The translations under genes were made by a program, and so were the position numbers. From J027 sp965215855 (GTDB lineage Bacteria > Chloroflexota > Anaerolineae > Aggregatilineales > J027): a stretch of DNA of 64,000 bases. The stretch covers positions 1,984,001-2,048,000 of the forward strand of contig CBDCER010000003.1 in assembly GCA_965215855.1 (NCBI GenBank), read 5' to 3'. The notes beneath the pieces are model-generated. The model was not told where the DNA came from and did not search any database. It saw nothing but the letters and a program-made list of their open reading frames with translations. Positions within the stretch are counted from its first letter, which is position 1. Every line of letters starts with the position of its first letter. Below are positions 15,704 through 25,781 of this stretch, piece after piece.

Positions 15704-16676
15704 TAATCTCCACCTTTTCGGCAAGATAGCAAGCACTTTGATGACCTGATCCGACCGTATACAACGATGGTTCGTATACTCTGCAACGCTCGAACACTGC
15801 TGAACAGCGTGATGCAAATGCACACCCTCTTACTACGCCTGGATTATCTGGCACAGTTCCAGGGATAGCTTGCAATTGTTGTCCATGTTTTTCAGGATTT
15901 GGGATGGCGGCCATTAACCCTTGGGTATAGGGATGTTGCGGATTTTCAAAAACCTCCCATGTCGATCCACTTTCAACTACGCGCCCGGCATAAAGAACTG
16001 CCATGCGATCACATAGCTCTGAGACCACACCCATATCGTGCGTGATAATCAGTATGGTCAGGCCCAGTTCGTCCCGCAATTTACGCAACAAGCGAATGAT
16101 CTGTGCCTGAATGGTTACATCAAGTGCGGTAGTTGGCTCATCGGCAATGATTAGTTTTGGCTCGCCAACCAGTGCCATCGCGATCATGACACGCTGCTGC
16201 ATTCCACCTGATAGCTCGTGAGGATATGAGCGATAGATTCTTTTGGGGTCGGGTAAACCTACCGATGCCATCGTTTCCAACACTTTTTCTTTCGCACCGC
16301 GTCGGCTGATTCGTTGATGCTGGTGCAGAACCCGTGTTAATTGCTTGCCTACAGTAAAAATCGGGTTTAGTGATGTGCCTGGATTCTGAAAAATCATCGT
16401 AATTTCGTTGCCGCGGATACCTCGCATCGCGCCACGTCGCTTTTTGAGCAGGTTTTCACCATCGAAAATGATCGCGCCATGTGTGATACGGCCCGGTGTG
16501 GGAACTAGCCGCATTGCTGAGAGGCCCGTAACCGACTTCCCACACCCGGTCTCGCCAACAATCCCAAAGATTTCGCCAGGGCGTATACTGAGTGACACAC
16601 CGCAAACAGCCTGCAATCGTCCTCGGCTCGTCTTGAACTCGACTTTTAAGTCCCTGATTTCCAGCAAATAGTTCAT
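15693..16676 (-). CDS. Oligopeptide-type ABC transporter ATPase (OppD/DppD-like)
   Basis: 327 residues. Walker A GETGCGKSVTG, signature LSGGMQQRVMIAMAL, Walker B LIIADEPTTALD and the C-terminal Cys motif CAFASRCSAVFERC are present. It is the second ATPase of the importer; the heterodimer of D- and F-type ATPases is typical for this family. Six bases separate it from the permease gene upstream. Confidence 0.92.
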   Translation of the reverse strand: MNYLLEIRDLKVEFKTSRGRLQAVCGVSLSIRPGEIFGIVGETGCGKSVTGLSAMRLVPTPGRITHGAIIFDGENLLKKRRGAMRGIRGNEITMIFQNPGTSLNPIFTVGKQLTRVLHQHQRISRRGAKEKVLETMASVGLPDPKRIYRSYPHELSGGMQQRVMIAMALVGEPKLIIADEPTTALDVTIQAQIIRLLRKLRDELGLTILIITHDMGVVSELCDRMAVLYAGRVVESGSTWEVFENPQHPYTQGLMAAIPNPEKHGQQLQAIPGTVPDNPGVVRGCAFASRCSAVFERCRVYEPSLYTVGSGHQSACYLAEKVEINAT

Positions 16677-16682
16677 AATGCT

Positions 16683-17627
16683 CTATCTATATTGTCTTGG
16701 GTCGAAGATATCACGCAGGGTATCGCCCATCAGGTTGAATGCAAGCACCGCAACTAGAATCGCCAGACCAGGCCCCGCACTGTACCATACATTGGTTCTC
16801 AAATATTCGCGGCCTTCAAAAATCATTTGCCCCCAGTCGGCTTGTGGGGGTTGTGTTCCCAGCCCCAAGAAGGCGAAAGATGTGGCCGCCAAGATAACTG
16901 TTCCAATATCGATCGTGGCTTGGACCAGAACAGGTGTCAGGGCATTAGGCAGAATATGACGCCAGATAATAGTCCTATCGCGCACGCCCATCGAACGAGC
17001 AGCTTCAACAAAATAGGCATCGCGGAGTGTGAGCGTCACGCTGCGTACCAACCGCGTATACCAGGGCCACCATGAAACCGTCAATGCAATGACAGCATGT
17101 AGTAAACTTGGCCCCAGGAGGGCTACGATAACCATAGCAAGCAATACTGATGGAAAGGCCAAGAATAAGTCTGTCAACCGCATGATGGTCTCGTCGAGCC
17201 ATCCACCAAAGTAGCCTGCTATGGCCCCAAGAGGCGCACCAATGGTGACTGCAATCGAGACCACCACGGCTGCCGCGATTAATGCTGGACGCGTGCCATA
17301 TACAATACGGCTGAAAATGTCGCGCCCTTGCTTATCGGTACCCAACCAGTATTTGGATGAAGGTTCCAGCGCATCATCGTCGGCATTGGTACGCCCCGCA
17401 CCTTGCTCTGGATAAGGGGCAATGAGCGGGGCTGCTATCGCCATCAGAACCAGAATCACCATTACTAGCAAACTGGCAATTGCCAATGGATCACGCAGTA
17501 TGATCCGAGCGATCTGCCGTAAGCTGCCTGGTGGCGCTGCCGCCGCTAATTCTGCCAGCGGCTCACCATCCACCATATCTTCAATAGCTTCGGCATTCTT
17601 CCCCAGAAATAATCTTAAGAATGACAA
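16683..17627 (-). CDS. ABC transporter permease, DppC/OppC-like
   Basis: 314 residues with about six membrane helices. A conserved N-terminal segment before the first helix (LRQIARIILRDPLAIASL) and the coupling motif EAARSMGVRDRTIIWRHILPNAL mark the C-type permease of peptide/nickel ABC importers. The loop after helix 1 contains KYWLGTDKQGRDIFSRIVYG, a family hallmark. It forms the membrane channel with the DppB-like protein encoded just upstream. Confidence 0.92.
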   Translation of the reverse strand: MSFLRLFLGKNAEAIEDMVDGEPLAELAAAAPPGSLRQIARIILRDPLAIASLLVMVILVLMAIAAPLIAPYPEQGAGRTNADDDALEPSSKYWLGTDKQGRDIFSRIVYGTRPALIAAAVVVSIAVTIGAPLGAIAGYFGGWLDETIMRLTDLFLAFPSVLLAMVIVALLGPSLLHAVIALTVSWWPWYTRLVRSVTLTLRDAYFVEAARSMGVRDRTIIWRHILPNALTPVLVQATIDIGTVILAATSFAFLGLGTQPPQADWGQMIFEGREYLRTNVWYSAGPGLAILVAVLAFNLMGDTLRDIFDPRQYR

Positions 17628-17638
17628 GGTTTCTCTCT

Positions 17639-18667
17639 TTATTGCAGGCTAATACGCGGGTCAATCCAGGCTTGCATCAAATCAATAATAAGATTGATGA
17701 AGATATAGCCCACTGCGGCAAACATGGCTACACCCATAATGGCTGGATAATCAACATTCAAGAAGGACCGAATCGTGAACTCACCCAGGCCATGCCAACT
17801 GAAAATCAGTTCAACGTAGAATGCACCAGTGAGCAAATAAGCAACGGTCAGCCCGATCACTGTCAGGGCCGGAATAATAGCATTCTTGAGTGCATAGTTA
17901 TACATGATGATGTGGTGACGAATGCCATAGGCTCGTGCCGTGCGAATATAGTCCTGCTCCAACACTTCCACCATGGAGGCGCGTGTCATCCGTGCTACAA
18001 GCCCAATGGGATACGCCGCGAGCGTCAGAGCCGGCATAATAATGCGAGATGCCACATCTTTAAATGCTATCCAGTTACCTGTATAGGCTGTATCAAAAAG
18101 GTAGAATCCGGTGACATGCTCAATTGGGCTAGTAAAGCGTAAAGTTCCATCAACACGTAAAGCCAGCGGCAAGAGTTCATCCAATTCAAAGAAGAATAGC
18201 CGCTGAAGCAGCAATCCTAGCCAAAAGGCAGGTATCGACACACCAGCAAGTGAGAACACTCGTATGAATATGTCAATAGGGCTACCTTTGAATTGGGCTG
18301 AAAGAACACCTAATGGTATTCCAATGACAATCGTGAGAATGACTGCTGCAAAAAGCAGTTCCAGAGTAATTGGTAGCCGATCTGTAATTTCTTGCAAAAC
18401 AGGTCGCTTGGAGCCAATTGAATCTCCTAGATCACCGTGAAGCACATCGTTGACGTATATGAAATACTGTTCTGGTAGCGATTTATGTAGTCCGAGTTCC
18501 TTCTCGACACGTGCGATGTCATCAGAACGAGCGCGAGGTCCCAGGTAGAGGGCGGCTGGGTTGGAAGGCACAACCCTAGTGAGTACAAACACCACGACCG
18601 AAAATACTGCCAGAACCCCAATCGACAGAATTAAACGCCGCACAATATATTCGAGTTTTCGCAACAT
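17639..18667 (-). CDS. ABC transporter permease, DppB/OppB-like
   Basis: 342 residues, N-terminal helix followed by several more membrane segments. The EAA-loop reads TARAYGIRHHIIMYNYALKNA, and the start (YIVRRLILSIGVLAVFSVVVFVL) is that of B-type permeases. Partner of the DppC-like permease; both are in one operon with the binding protein. AGGAGG lies near the start, though an ATG spacing of about 10-13 bases is slightly long. Confidence 0.92.
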   Translation of the reverse strand: MLRKLEYIVRRLILSIGVLAVFSVVVFVLTRVVPSNPAALYLGPRARSDDIARVEKELGLHKSLPEQYFIYVNDVLHGDLGDSIGSKRPVLQEITDRLPITLELLFAAVILTIVIGIPLGVLSAQFKGSPIDIFIRVFSLAGVSIPAFWLGLLLQRLFFFELDELLPLALRVDGTLRFTSPIEHVTGFYLFDTAYTGNWIAFKDVASRIIMPALTLAAYPIGLVARMTRASMVEVLEQDYIRTARAYGIRHHIIMYNYALKNAIIPALTVIGLTVAYLLTGAFYVELIFSWHGLGEFTIRSFLNVDYPAIMGVAMFAAVGYIFINLIIDLMQAWIDPRISLQ

Positions 18668-18744
18668 CTTTTTTCCCTAAAGGAGGAAGTCCTCTCTGTC
18701 GAGAGAGAACTTCCTTTCCCAGATCGGTGTTTGGTTGAATGTGT

Positions 18745-20325
18745 TTATTGATCGAGATACAAAGGATAGAAGAAATGAGCGAAAGCGTAGTTGGGATTGT
18801 ATTGGAAGCCCCCGACGTAGGTCGGCACAGCATACCAATTGCCAACATCCATGAAGAACAGCCCCGGTGCATCGTTAACGAGGATAGTCATTGCCTGAGT
18901 GTATAGTTCCTGAGCAGCGTCGCGGTCTGTTGCGGCTAAGACGATGGCATCGTCGACCAGTGCATCAAAGTCGGGGTTGTTGTAGTAGCTCAGATTAAAG
19001 AACGGATTCTCGCTACTATGGAACATTGACCACAGGTTGTCTGACCCGGCATCGCTGTAGGTGGGCCAATAAAGCAGCAGGAAGATATCCTGGGCATTCG
19101 CTGGATCATTCTTAGCGAGTTCCCATTGTTGGTTAAACAGCATCGGCTCAATCGTCACTTCAATACCAAGTTCGCCGAGAGCATCTGCAATGAGTGGGGC
19201 AAAGGCTTCTTCGATAGTGTTTTCAGCTGCATAGGTCAATCGAAGCTCAAAGCCGCCACCTTCGTAGCCTGCTTCCGCCAACAATTCGCGGGCACGATCC
19301 ATATTCTGCTCATACTGTGGTACATCCTCCGAATACGGGAATACACCAGCCGGTACTGGGCCACGAGCCTGGGTAGCGCGACCTTGAGCCCCGATTGCGA
19401 TGATGTCGTCATAGGGCATAGCATATGAAATGGCCTGACGGACCAGTACGTTGTCCAACGGTTCACGCAGCACATTCAAAAAGCCAACATAATTGAAGAA
19501 CGTGTTGACATCATAAGTGTTGAAAGCAGAGTCACCAGCAAATAGATCATAACTTGGCGGGGGCAGACGGTCAGCGAAATCGACCTCGCCGCCTAGCAAA
19601 AGTTGTTCCTGGGTTACGGCGTCGCTGACAATGCTGATCAGGACGTTTTCAAAATGGGCATTATCGTCCCATCCTTGCCAATAATTGTCAAATTTCGCCA
19701 AAACCACCTCAGCATCGGGAGTAAATTCGGCCAACATGTAGGGGCCAGTACCAGCAGCACGGCCTTCTTCGAAATAGTTCTCATTGTCGGCGACGGCATC
19801 CAGCGCCGTGGGGCTGATGATCCATGCACCATAGAGTGAAGAAGCAATCAGATCTAAGGGGGCTGGATAAATCAAATTAAAGACAACTGTCAGTGAATCT
19901 GGCGTATCAATACTATCAAGCGGCCCCCAGATAAAGGATGCACCACCGATGGCTTTAGTTCGCTCAATGGAACGTTTAACGGCATCCGATGTCAGTTCAG
20001 CACCATCATGGAAAGTCACCCCTTCGCGCAAGTTGAATGTCCACGTCAGGCCATCTTCGGAAACTGACCAATCGGTTGCCAGGGCTGGCGTAAACAGTTC
20101 TTCCGAGCCGGGCGCGTTGATCCACAATAAAGGCTCATAAATATTCGCCATATAGAGGGCTTCGGTTGAGAAAGACAAACTGGGATCCCAAGTTGTGATA
20201 TTTGCAGTCGAAGCCACACGAAGAACGACTGTGCTTTGGGCAGATGTTGTGGAAATTCTGGGTGAAGCTAAAGGAATAGCCAAAAGAACCAATAGCAAAC
20301 AGAGAATTAATGCTTTGCGGTGCAT
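18745..20325 (-). CDS. Extracellular solute-binding protein, family 5 (peptide/amine type)
   Basis: 526 residues from the ATG at 20325 (AGGGAG upstream). Signal peptide RKALILCLLLVLLAIPLASP is followed by a Ser/Thr-rich linker with no lipobox Cys, so release or other anchoring is likely. The mature part has WDPSLSFSTEALYMANIYEPLLW, FNLREGVTFHDGAELTSDAVKRSIE and AATDRDAAQELYTQAMTIL, the SBP_bac_5 pattern. It captures the substrate of the importer; these proteins bind peptides, amines, nickel or sugars, so the ligand is open. First gene of the operon, divergent from the MalT-like regulator. Confidence 0.92.
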   Translation of the reverse strand: MHRKALILCLLLVLLAIPLASPRISTTSAQSTVVLRVASTANITTWDPSLSFSTEALYMANIYEPLLWINAPGSEELFTPALATDWSVSEDGLTWTFNLREGVTFHDGAELTSDAVKRSIERTKAIGGASFIWGPLDSIDTPDSLTVVFNLIYPAPLDLIASSLYGAWIISPTALDAVADNENYFEEGRAAGTGPYMLAEFTPDAEVVLAKFDNYWQGWDDNAHFENVLISIVSDAVTQEQLLLGGEVDFADRLPPPSYDLFAGDSAFNTYDVNTFFNYVGFLNVLREPLDNVLVRQAISYAMPYDDIIAIGAQGRATQARGPVPAGVFPYSEDVPQYEQNMDRARELLAEAGYEGGGFELRLTYAAENTIEEAFAPLIADALGELGIEVTIEPMLFNQQWELAKNDPANAQDIFLLLYWPTYSDAGSDNLWSMFHSSENPFFNLSYYNNPDFDALVDDAIVLAATDRDAAQELYTQAMTILVNDAPGLFFMDVGNWYAVPTYVGGFQYNPNYAFAHFFYPLYLDQ

Positions 20326-20426
20326 GTCTAAAACTCCCTTATTTATTCCAATACACACCGATTTTGGATATACTAACATCAGCCGTTCGCAAATCTCTTT
20401 CAAAATTCTTTCAAACTGGCATCCTG

Positions 20427-23400
20427 ATGGTTAATTTGCTTCAAACCAAATTTATGGTACCGCGTGTGACCGTGAGCCACTGCCAGCGCCAACATTTAGT
20501 GGATCGTGTGATTCGTGATATCAACCATAAACTGGCGATGATTATTGCGCCAGCGGGCTATGGCAAAACAACATTGATGGTTGATGTCACTATTGAGCTT
20601 GGGCAACCTGTCGTATGGTATCAACTCGATACGGCTGACAACGACCCGGCTACATTTCTTGCTTATTTTGTGGAAGGCCTACGGCGCACACTCCCTGATG
20701 TCGGCCAACAGATAAAAAATCTGTTGGAAGGCTCTGAGATGCTCCATGCTTCGCGTGCCATCATCATTATCTTAAACGAACTGTTTGAAAACCCGGGAAC
20801 TACCTGGACATTGGTGTTGGACGACTATCATGTTATTAACAACCCAGCCGTCCATGAGTTGACCACTACGCTCATTGAAAATCGTCCCCCAGATATGCAG
20901 ATTATGTTGGCATCGCGCACAGCACCGCCGTTGCCACTCCCGCGTTGGCGAGTACGCGGTCAATTGCTGGATATTCGAGCAGACACACTCCGTTTCTCCG
21001 TCGATGAAGCCCAGAAATGGTTGAACAGTATCATCCCCGATGTAGCTGATACAACTATCGAAACACTGATTCAGAAGACCGAAGGCTGGGGTGCTGGGTT
21101 ACAACTGGCCTTGACGTTTTTGGGTGATAGTAAACTCCAAGATCATAGTGCCCTGACAGAAAATTTGGAAGGAACACATCCGTATATCTTCAATTACTTA
21201 ATGGAAGAAGTCTTTGAAAGACAGCCGGAAGAATTGCAGACGTTCTTATTAAAATCATCGGTGTTAAATCAGATGAATGCATCAGACTGTAATGCTGTAT
21301 TGGATATAGAACATGCCCAGCTAATGCTAGAGACTCTCCAAAAAAATAATCTTTTTGTATTCAGCCTGGACAGTCAGCGGCGTTGGTTCCGCTATCACCA
21401 ATTATTTCATCAGTTCTTACGGAACAAAATCCGATCACAGATGCCGGGGACGCTCGAAGCTTTACACCGCTTGGCAGGCGAGTATTATGCTGGGGCTGGG
21501 GAATTTGAAGAAGCTATTCTTCATTTGCTTACAATTGAAGATTTTCCACGCGCCGCCGAGGTTTTCAAGGTGTTTGGCTTTGCATATATTGAGCAGGGTC
21601 GCGCCGATATATTAAATCATTATCTGGATCAATTTCCGCCAGAAGAACTTGGCCGTCATGCTGAATTGTGGCTGCTATATGGGAAGGTGCTTCGGCATCA
21701 AGGCCGAATCACAGAAGCAATTAGCAAGTTCGAGCGTGCTGTGGGTGTTGCCGATAATTTGGATGCCGTGCGCTGCAAAATACTAACGCTGATTGAATTA
21801 GCTGGAATTGTGCGCTCACAGGGTGATTATTTGAGGAGTCAGCGACTATCGGATAAAGCTGTCCAACTTAGTGAAACAGCCCCCTCTGAAATGCGAGCGT
21901 TGGCATTGATGGAAAATGCAAAAAGCACTGGGTTCTTAGAGGGAATGGGACGTGGGAGGCAGTTGGCTGAAGAAGCGATTGAGGAAACTGCACGTGCTGG
22001 CAGTAACCTAACACAGTACCAGAAAGCCCAATTGTTACGCTCATTGGGACAGATATGTTGGTGGCATGGGGATGTCGCCCAGGCGGTGCGCTATGGGCAA
22101 GACGCTTTGAGTAATGTTGCTAACCCACAGTCGCCATTGGCTGCTGAAATTATGCTGACACTTGGTACACCGCTTTTGTATCGCCATGAATATGATAAGG
22201 CGTTGACATATGCCCAAAAAGCTCTGGATATTTGTCAACAACTTCAACTTCAAGAACTGCTACCAACAGCATACTCGGTATTAGGCAATATTTTGACCCG
22301 CGTCGGTGAACTCAACCGCGCCGAAACCACTCTACAGAAGGCGATTGAACATGCAGAAGGTATGGGAGCGGCCAGTTATGCTCAGGTGATGGCAGGTGGC
22401 TATCTGGCCTATAATCTTGTGGCTCAAGGTCGCATTGATGAGGCGCAGACAGTTGCCGAGACGGCTTTGTGGCCGCATATTGGGGAACCGACTGTTTATG
22501 AGATTTATGTTTGCCGGAGTGTGCTGGCCGATATCTATCTCGAAAACGACGAGATTGCTAAGGCGCGTCATGTTTTTGAGGAACTGGTGACGATTGGTGA
22601 GGACCATCAATATCGGATACCGTTGGCGATGGCTTATTTTGGACTGGCATATATTCATCTCGCCGAGAATAGTTACCAACTTGGCTTAGATTACGCCCGA
22701 AAATCATTGAATCTTCTAGCACCGTCGCGTGCATGGGAACTATATGTAGATCAGGGACAGCGTGCTGTGTTGGTGTGCTATCAACTGGCCCAGATTCTGC
22801 CGGACGATCCTTTCTTAAAGAAAGTGCTGCGAGAGTTGGATGCATCCCGCCTCAATGGGTTATTCATAAAAGATCTTGATATCAACCGTATTCGTATCCA
22901 AACCCTCGGTACTTTTCGAGTCTTCCGCGATACTCAGGAGATCAGCGAGTGGAGTTCAGCCAAAGCCAGAGATATGCTGGCTTACTTTGTCACATTTCGT
23001 TATGAGAACATCTCAATTGATCGAGCCTTGTATGATCTGTGGCCCGGTGAAAAAAAGCGCGGAAAAGCAGCCTTTCATACGGCACTATATCGGGTACGAC
23101 AAGCACTGCGCCATGGTGATGAAGGAATTAAGTATATTACAGTTGAGGCGGGGGATTATCGCTTGGATATTGCGCGTTTTGATATTGATGTTGAGCAATT
23201 TGAACACCATGTGCAAGCTGCTGGACAAGCCAATGGTGAAGAATCTTTTGACGAGCACAAGGCGGCTTTAGCTCTCTATAACGGAACCTATATGGATAAT
23301 CTCTACTTCGATTGGCTTACAGTAGAACGACAAAGACTGGAAGCACAGGTTATCTATATTCTCAGTACCGTCTATCGAGGTTATGCAAATCGTAGAAACT

Positions 23401-23615
23401 ACGAGGCCGCTATTCTAACTGCACGCCGTTTGCTTACCCTCAATCCTCTCTCAGAAGAAGTTCATTGTGATATTATGCGTTACCTATTTGAGCTGGGTGA
23501 TCGCAAAGGGGTCATTGAGCAGTATCAAAATTTATCTGATGTGCTTATGGCTGACATGAGCATTGTTCCAATGCCATCAACCCAGGAATTGTATCAACAC
23601 CTTATTCAAAGGTGA
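20427..23615 (+). CDS. MalT-like ATP-dependent regulator with TPRs and a C-terminal BTAD/winged-helix region
   Basis: About 1062 residues from the ATG at 20427 (an in-frame start at 20310 lies inside the neighbouring gene's 5' end). Order: a STAND NTPase N-terminus with Walker A APAGYGKTTL and LVLDDYHVI, then LASRTAPPLPLPRWRVRGQLLDI as in MalT; a long TPR-like array (about residues 380-780); then a C-terminal winged-helix domain (IQTLGTFRVFRDTQEI, ALYRVRQALRHGDEG) and a BTAD domain to the end. MalT itself carries a LuxR domain there instead. It is divergent from the ABC operon 100 bases away and is the obvious candidate to control it in response to a ligand. Confidence 0.88.
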   Translation: MVNLLQTKFMVPRVTVSHCQRQHLVDRVIRDINHKLAMIIAPAGYGKTTLMVDVTIELGQPVVWYQLDTADNDPATFLAYFVEGLRRTLPDVGQQIKNLLEGSEMLHASRAIIIILNELFENPGTTWTLVLDDYHVINNPAVHELTTTLIENRPPDMQIMLASRTAPPLPLPRWRVRGQLLDIRADTLRFSVDEAQKWLNSIIPDVADTTIETLIQKTEGWGAGLQLALTFLGDSKLQDHSALTENLEGTHPYIFNYLMEEVFERQPEELQTFLLKSSVLNQMNASDCNAVLDIEHAQLMLETLQKNNLFVFSLDSQRRWFRYHQLFHQFLRNKIRSQMPGTLEALHRLAGEYYAGAGEFEEAILHLLTIEDFPRAAEVFKVFGFAYIEQGRADILNHYLDQFPPEELGRHAELWLLYGKVLRHQGRITEAISKFERAVGVADNLDAVRCKILTLIELAGIVRSQGDYLRSQRLSDKAVQLSETAPSEMRALALMENAKSTGFLEGMGRGRQLAEEAIEETARAGSNLTQYQKAQLLRSLGQICWWHGDVAQAVRYGQDALSNVANPQSPLAAEIMLTLGTPLLYRHEYDKALTYAQKALDICQQLQLQELLPTAYSVLGNILTRVGELNRAETTLQKAIEHAEGMGAASYAQVMAGGYLAYNLVAQGRIDEAQTVAETALWPHIGEPTVYEIYVCRSVLADIYLENDEIAKARHVFEELVTIGEDHQYRIPLAMAYFGLAYIHLAENSYQLGLDYARKSLNLLAPSRAWELYVDQGQRAVLVCYQLAQILPDDPFLKKVLRELDASRLNGLFIKDLDINRIRIQTLGTFRVFRDTQEISEWSSAKARDMLAYFVTFRYENISIDRALYDLWPGEKKRGKAAFHTALYRVRQALRHGDEGIKYITVEAGDYRLDIARFDIDVEQFEHHVQAAGQANGEESFDEHKAALALYNGTYMDNLYFDWLTVERQRLEAQVIYILSTVYRGYANRRNYEAAILTARRLLTLNPLSEEVHCDIMRYLFELGDRKGVIEQYQNLSDVLMADMSIVPMPSTQELYQHLIQR

Positions 23616-23846
23616 TTGGAGCAGATTACTTTTCAAGCATCAATATCCTGTGGTGTGCCCTGTTTGATGGTTCTGGGTGATGATCCCACTTTCGATACTG
23701 AAACCTTGGTGTGAGGATGGAACTGTTCGCCACATATTGCGTAGAACAACATAGTCAACGACCAGGGCACAGACCCTCACCATCCCTGATCCTCCACTGC
23801 GTCGCCAGTATGCTCCCTAACATTAGCCGCAAAATTGAGGAATCTT

Positions 23847-24692
23847 ATGCTAAATATCAAAACATTACACAATCTCAGTCAAAAGCCGCCGCTCTATGAA
23901 CCAGGCGAACCCATATTTTGGAACGATCCACACATTTCAAAGATGATGCTTGAAGTACACCTGGATCCTGATACAAATGCTGCCAGCCATAGGCCGGAAA
24001 TTATCGAAGCCAGGGTGAACTGGTTGCTTGAACAGCTTGGAGCAACACCCAACACCACATGGTTGGATATTGGCTGTGGACCAGGGTTATATACGTCACG
24101 ATTGGCACAACGTGGGCTGCACGTAACCGGCATCGATTTCTCTGAAAACTCACTCGCCTACGCGCGTAGTTATGCCGCAAAACATAATCTCGACATAAAT
24201 TATCGTTTTCAGAACTATCTGACGCTCGAAGACGAAGCTCAATATGATGTGGTTTCATTGATTGCTGGTGATCTTTGCCCGCTTACTCCGGCAGAACGAT
24301 CCACCCTATTGGAGCGGGTTGGCCGTGCGCTGAAACCGGACGGACGGTTTGTGTTCGATGTTTCTACACCAGTACATCATCTCCGACACGCACTCAATCC
24401 GGATTGGGCTGCTGTGCCAGGATCTGGATTCTATCGCCCGGAAGCATACTTGGTATTGGATCGAGGATTTGTTTATCCAGATGACATTTTCCTGAAACAA
24501 CATATCGTCATCATGGAAGATGGTAGCTACAAGATCTATCGTTTTTGGTATCAGGATTATACGTTGGATCGGATTACTGAAGAGCTGGCCGCACATGGCT
24601 TTGTGGTCGATATGCATTGGGGTGATCTGACAGGCGCACCTCACAATCCTGACGATGATGAATGGCTTGCCATTGTTGCCAGGCGTGTTTAG
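23847..24692 (+). CDS. Class I SAM-dependent methyltransferase
   Basis: 281 residues from the ATG at 23847, preceded by TTGAGGAATC. Motif I is WLDIGCGPGLYTSRLAQRG, followed by VTGIDFSENSLAYAR and FDVSTP. The C-terminal part (RFWYQDYTLDRITEELAAHGF) is seen in small-molecule methyltransferases. It is a stand-alone gene between a regulator and an epimerase; the substrate cannot be read. A TTG start at 23835 is an alternative but lies on the ribosome-binding site. Confidence 0.88.
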   Translation: MLNIKTLHNLSQKPPLYEPGEPIFWNDPHISKMMLEVHLDPDTNAASHRPEIIEARVNWLLEQLGATPNTTWLDIGCGPGLYTSRLAQRGLHVTGIDFSENSLAYARSYAAKHNLDINYRFQNYLTLEDEAQYDVVSLIAGDLCPLTPAERSTLLERVGRALKPDGRFVFDVSTPVHHLRHALNPDWAAVPGSGFYRPEAYLVLDRGFVYPDDIFLKQHIVIMEDGSYKIYRFWYQDYTLDRITEELAAHGFVVDMHWGDLTGAPHNPDDDEWLAIVARRV

Positions 24693-24734
24693 GGGCAGAT
24701 GTATCGTTATGGGTATCTGATTGCTGATCCGGCG

Positions 24735-24762
24735 TTCACAGCTTTTGAGCAGCGAATATGAT
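24735..24762 (+). promoter_or_regulatory. Candidate promoter of the epimerase gene
   Basis: TTCACA (24735-24740) and TATGAT (24757-24762) are 16 bases apart, in the gap between the methyltransferase and the epimerase, about 70 bases ahead of the epimerase start. Sequence resemblance only. Confidence 0.4.
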
Positions 24763-24833
24763 ACACTGGTGGCCCGTCTAGTGATCTGGACAGAACGGTT
24801 TTTGCTATATTGAACATGAGGACGGCTGGATTT

Positions 24834-25775
24834 ATGACTGTATCACTTGTGACTGGCGGCGCTGGTTTCATTGGCTCACATTTAACCGAGACACTTCTGG
24901 TCGAAGGCCATACAGTGCGTGTGGTAGATAATTTCTCAACAGGCAAACGCGAGAACCTTGCCAGTGTTCTGAACCAGATTGACCTGTTTGAAATCAGCAT
25001 CACCGACACCAAAGCCCTGACCCAAGCCATGCAGGGTGTAGACTATGTGTTTCATCAAGCTGCAATTCCCTCCGTACCGCGTTCAATTGATGATCCTCGT
25101 ACCAACCACGATGTCAATGTCAACGGAACATTCAATTTGCTATGCGTGGCGCGAGATGTTGGTGTTAAGCGTGTGGTTTATGCAGCGTCTTCTTCGGCCT
25201 ATGGGGACATTGAGGGTGAGTACAAGGTAGAAGATATGCCGCCTGGCCCTCTCTCGCCTTACGCCGTCGCCAAACTGGTTGGGGAACATTACATGCAGGT
25301 TTTTTATCACGTATATGGTTTGGAGACAGTCTCGCTGCGCTATTTCAATGTTTTCGGCCCGCGTCAGGATCCATTATCGGAATATGCCGCTGTCATTCCT
25401 CGTTTCATCACGGCTATGTTGGATGATCAACCTCCGACCATTTATGGCGATGGCACACAATCGCGAGACTTCACTTATATCGACAATGCTGTGTATGGCA
25501 ACTTGCTGGCCGCAACTGTCCCTGGCGTGGCGGGAGAGGTGTTCAATCTGGCTTGTGGTGGACGCCACTCACTGCTTGACCTAGTGGCTTTGTTGAACAC
25601 AGCCATCCATAAGCAATTCGAGCCGCACTTTGATCCGCCCCGCCCTGGTGACATCAAACACTCACGCGCTGGTATCGAGAAAGCACGTCGTCTGCTTGGC
25701 TATGAGCCGAAAGTCAGTTTTGAAGAAGGTATTGCGCGGACGGTGGCATGGTTCACCGCTAATGCTGGTCAATAA
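24834..25775 (+). CDS. NAD-dependent epimerase/dehydratase (UDP-sugar 4-epimerase-like)
   Basis: 313 residues from the ATG at 24834. Extended SDR: TGGAGFIGSHL at the N-terminus, catalytic SSSAYG and YxxxK as YAVAKLVGE (Tyr then Lys four residues on), and RYFNVFGPRQDP. These match UDP-glucose/GlcNAc 4-epimerases. It precedes, by six bases, a membrane protein of glycosyltransferase type and may supply its activated sugar. An upstream in-frame ATG at 24816 would add six residues. Confidence 0.9.
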   Translation: MTVSLVTGGAGFIGSHLTETLLVEGHTVRVVDNFSTGKRENLASVLNQIDLFEISITDTKALTQAMQGVDYVFHQAAIPSVPRSIDDPRTNHDVNVNGTFNLLCVARDVGVKRVVYAASSSAYGDIEGEYKVEDMPPGPLSPYAVAKLVGEHYMQVFYHVYGLETVSLRYFNVFGPRQDPLSEYAAVIPRFITAMLDDQPPTIYGDGTQSRDFTYIDNAVYGNLLAATVPGVAGEVFNLACGGRHSLLDLVALLNTAIHKQFEPHFDPPRPGDIKHSRAGIEKARRLLGYEPKVSFEEGIARTVAWFTANAGQ

Positions 25776-25781
25776 TGCCTG

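Noticed and set aside
20310..20426. N-terminal extension of the MalT-like regulator
   Set aside because: It overlaps the start of the divergent binding-protein gene; the first convincing start is the ATG at 20427.
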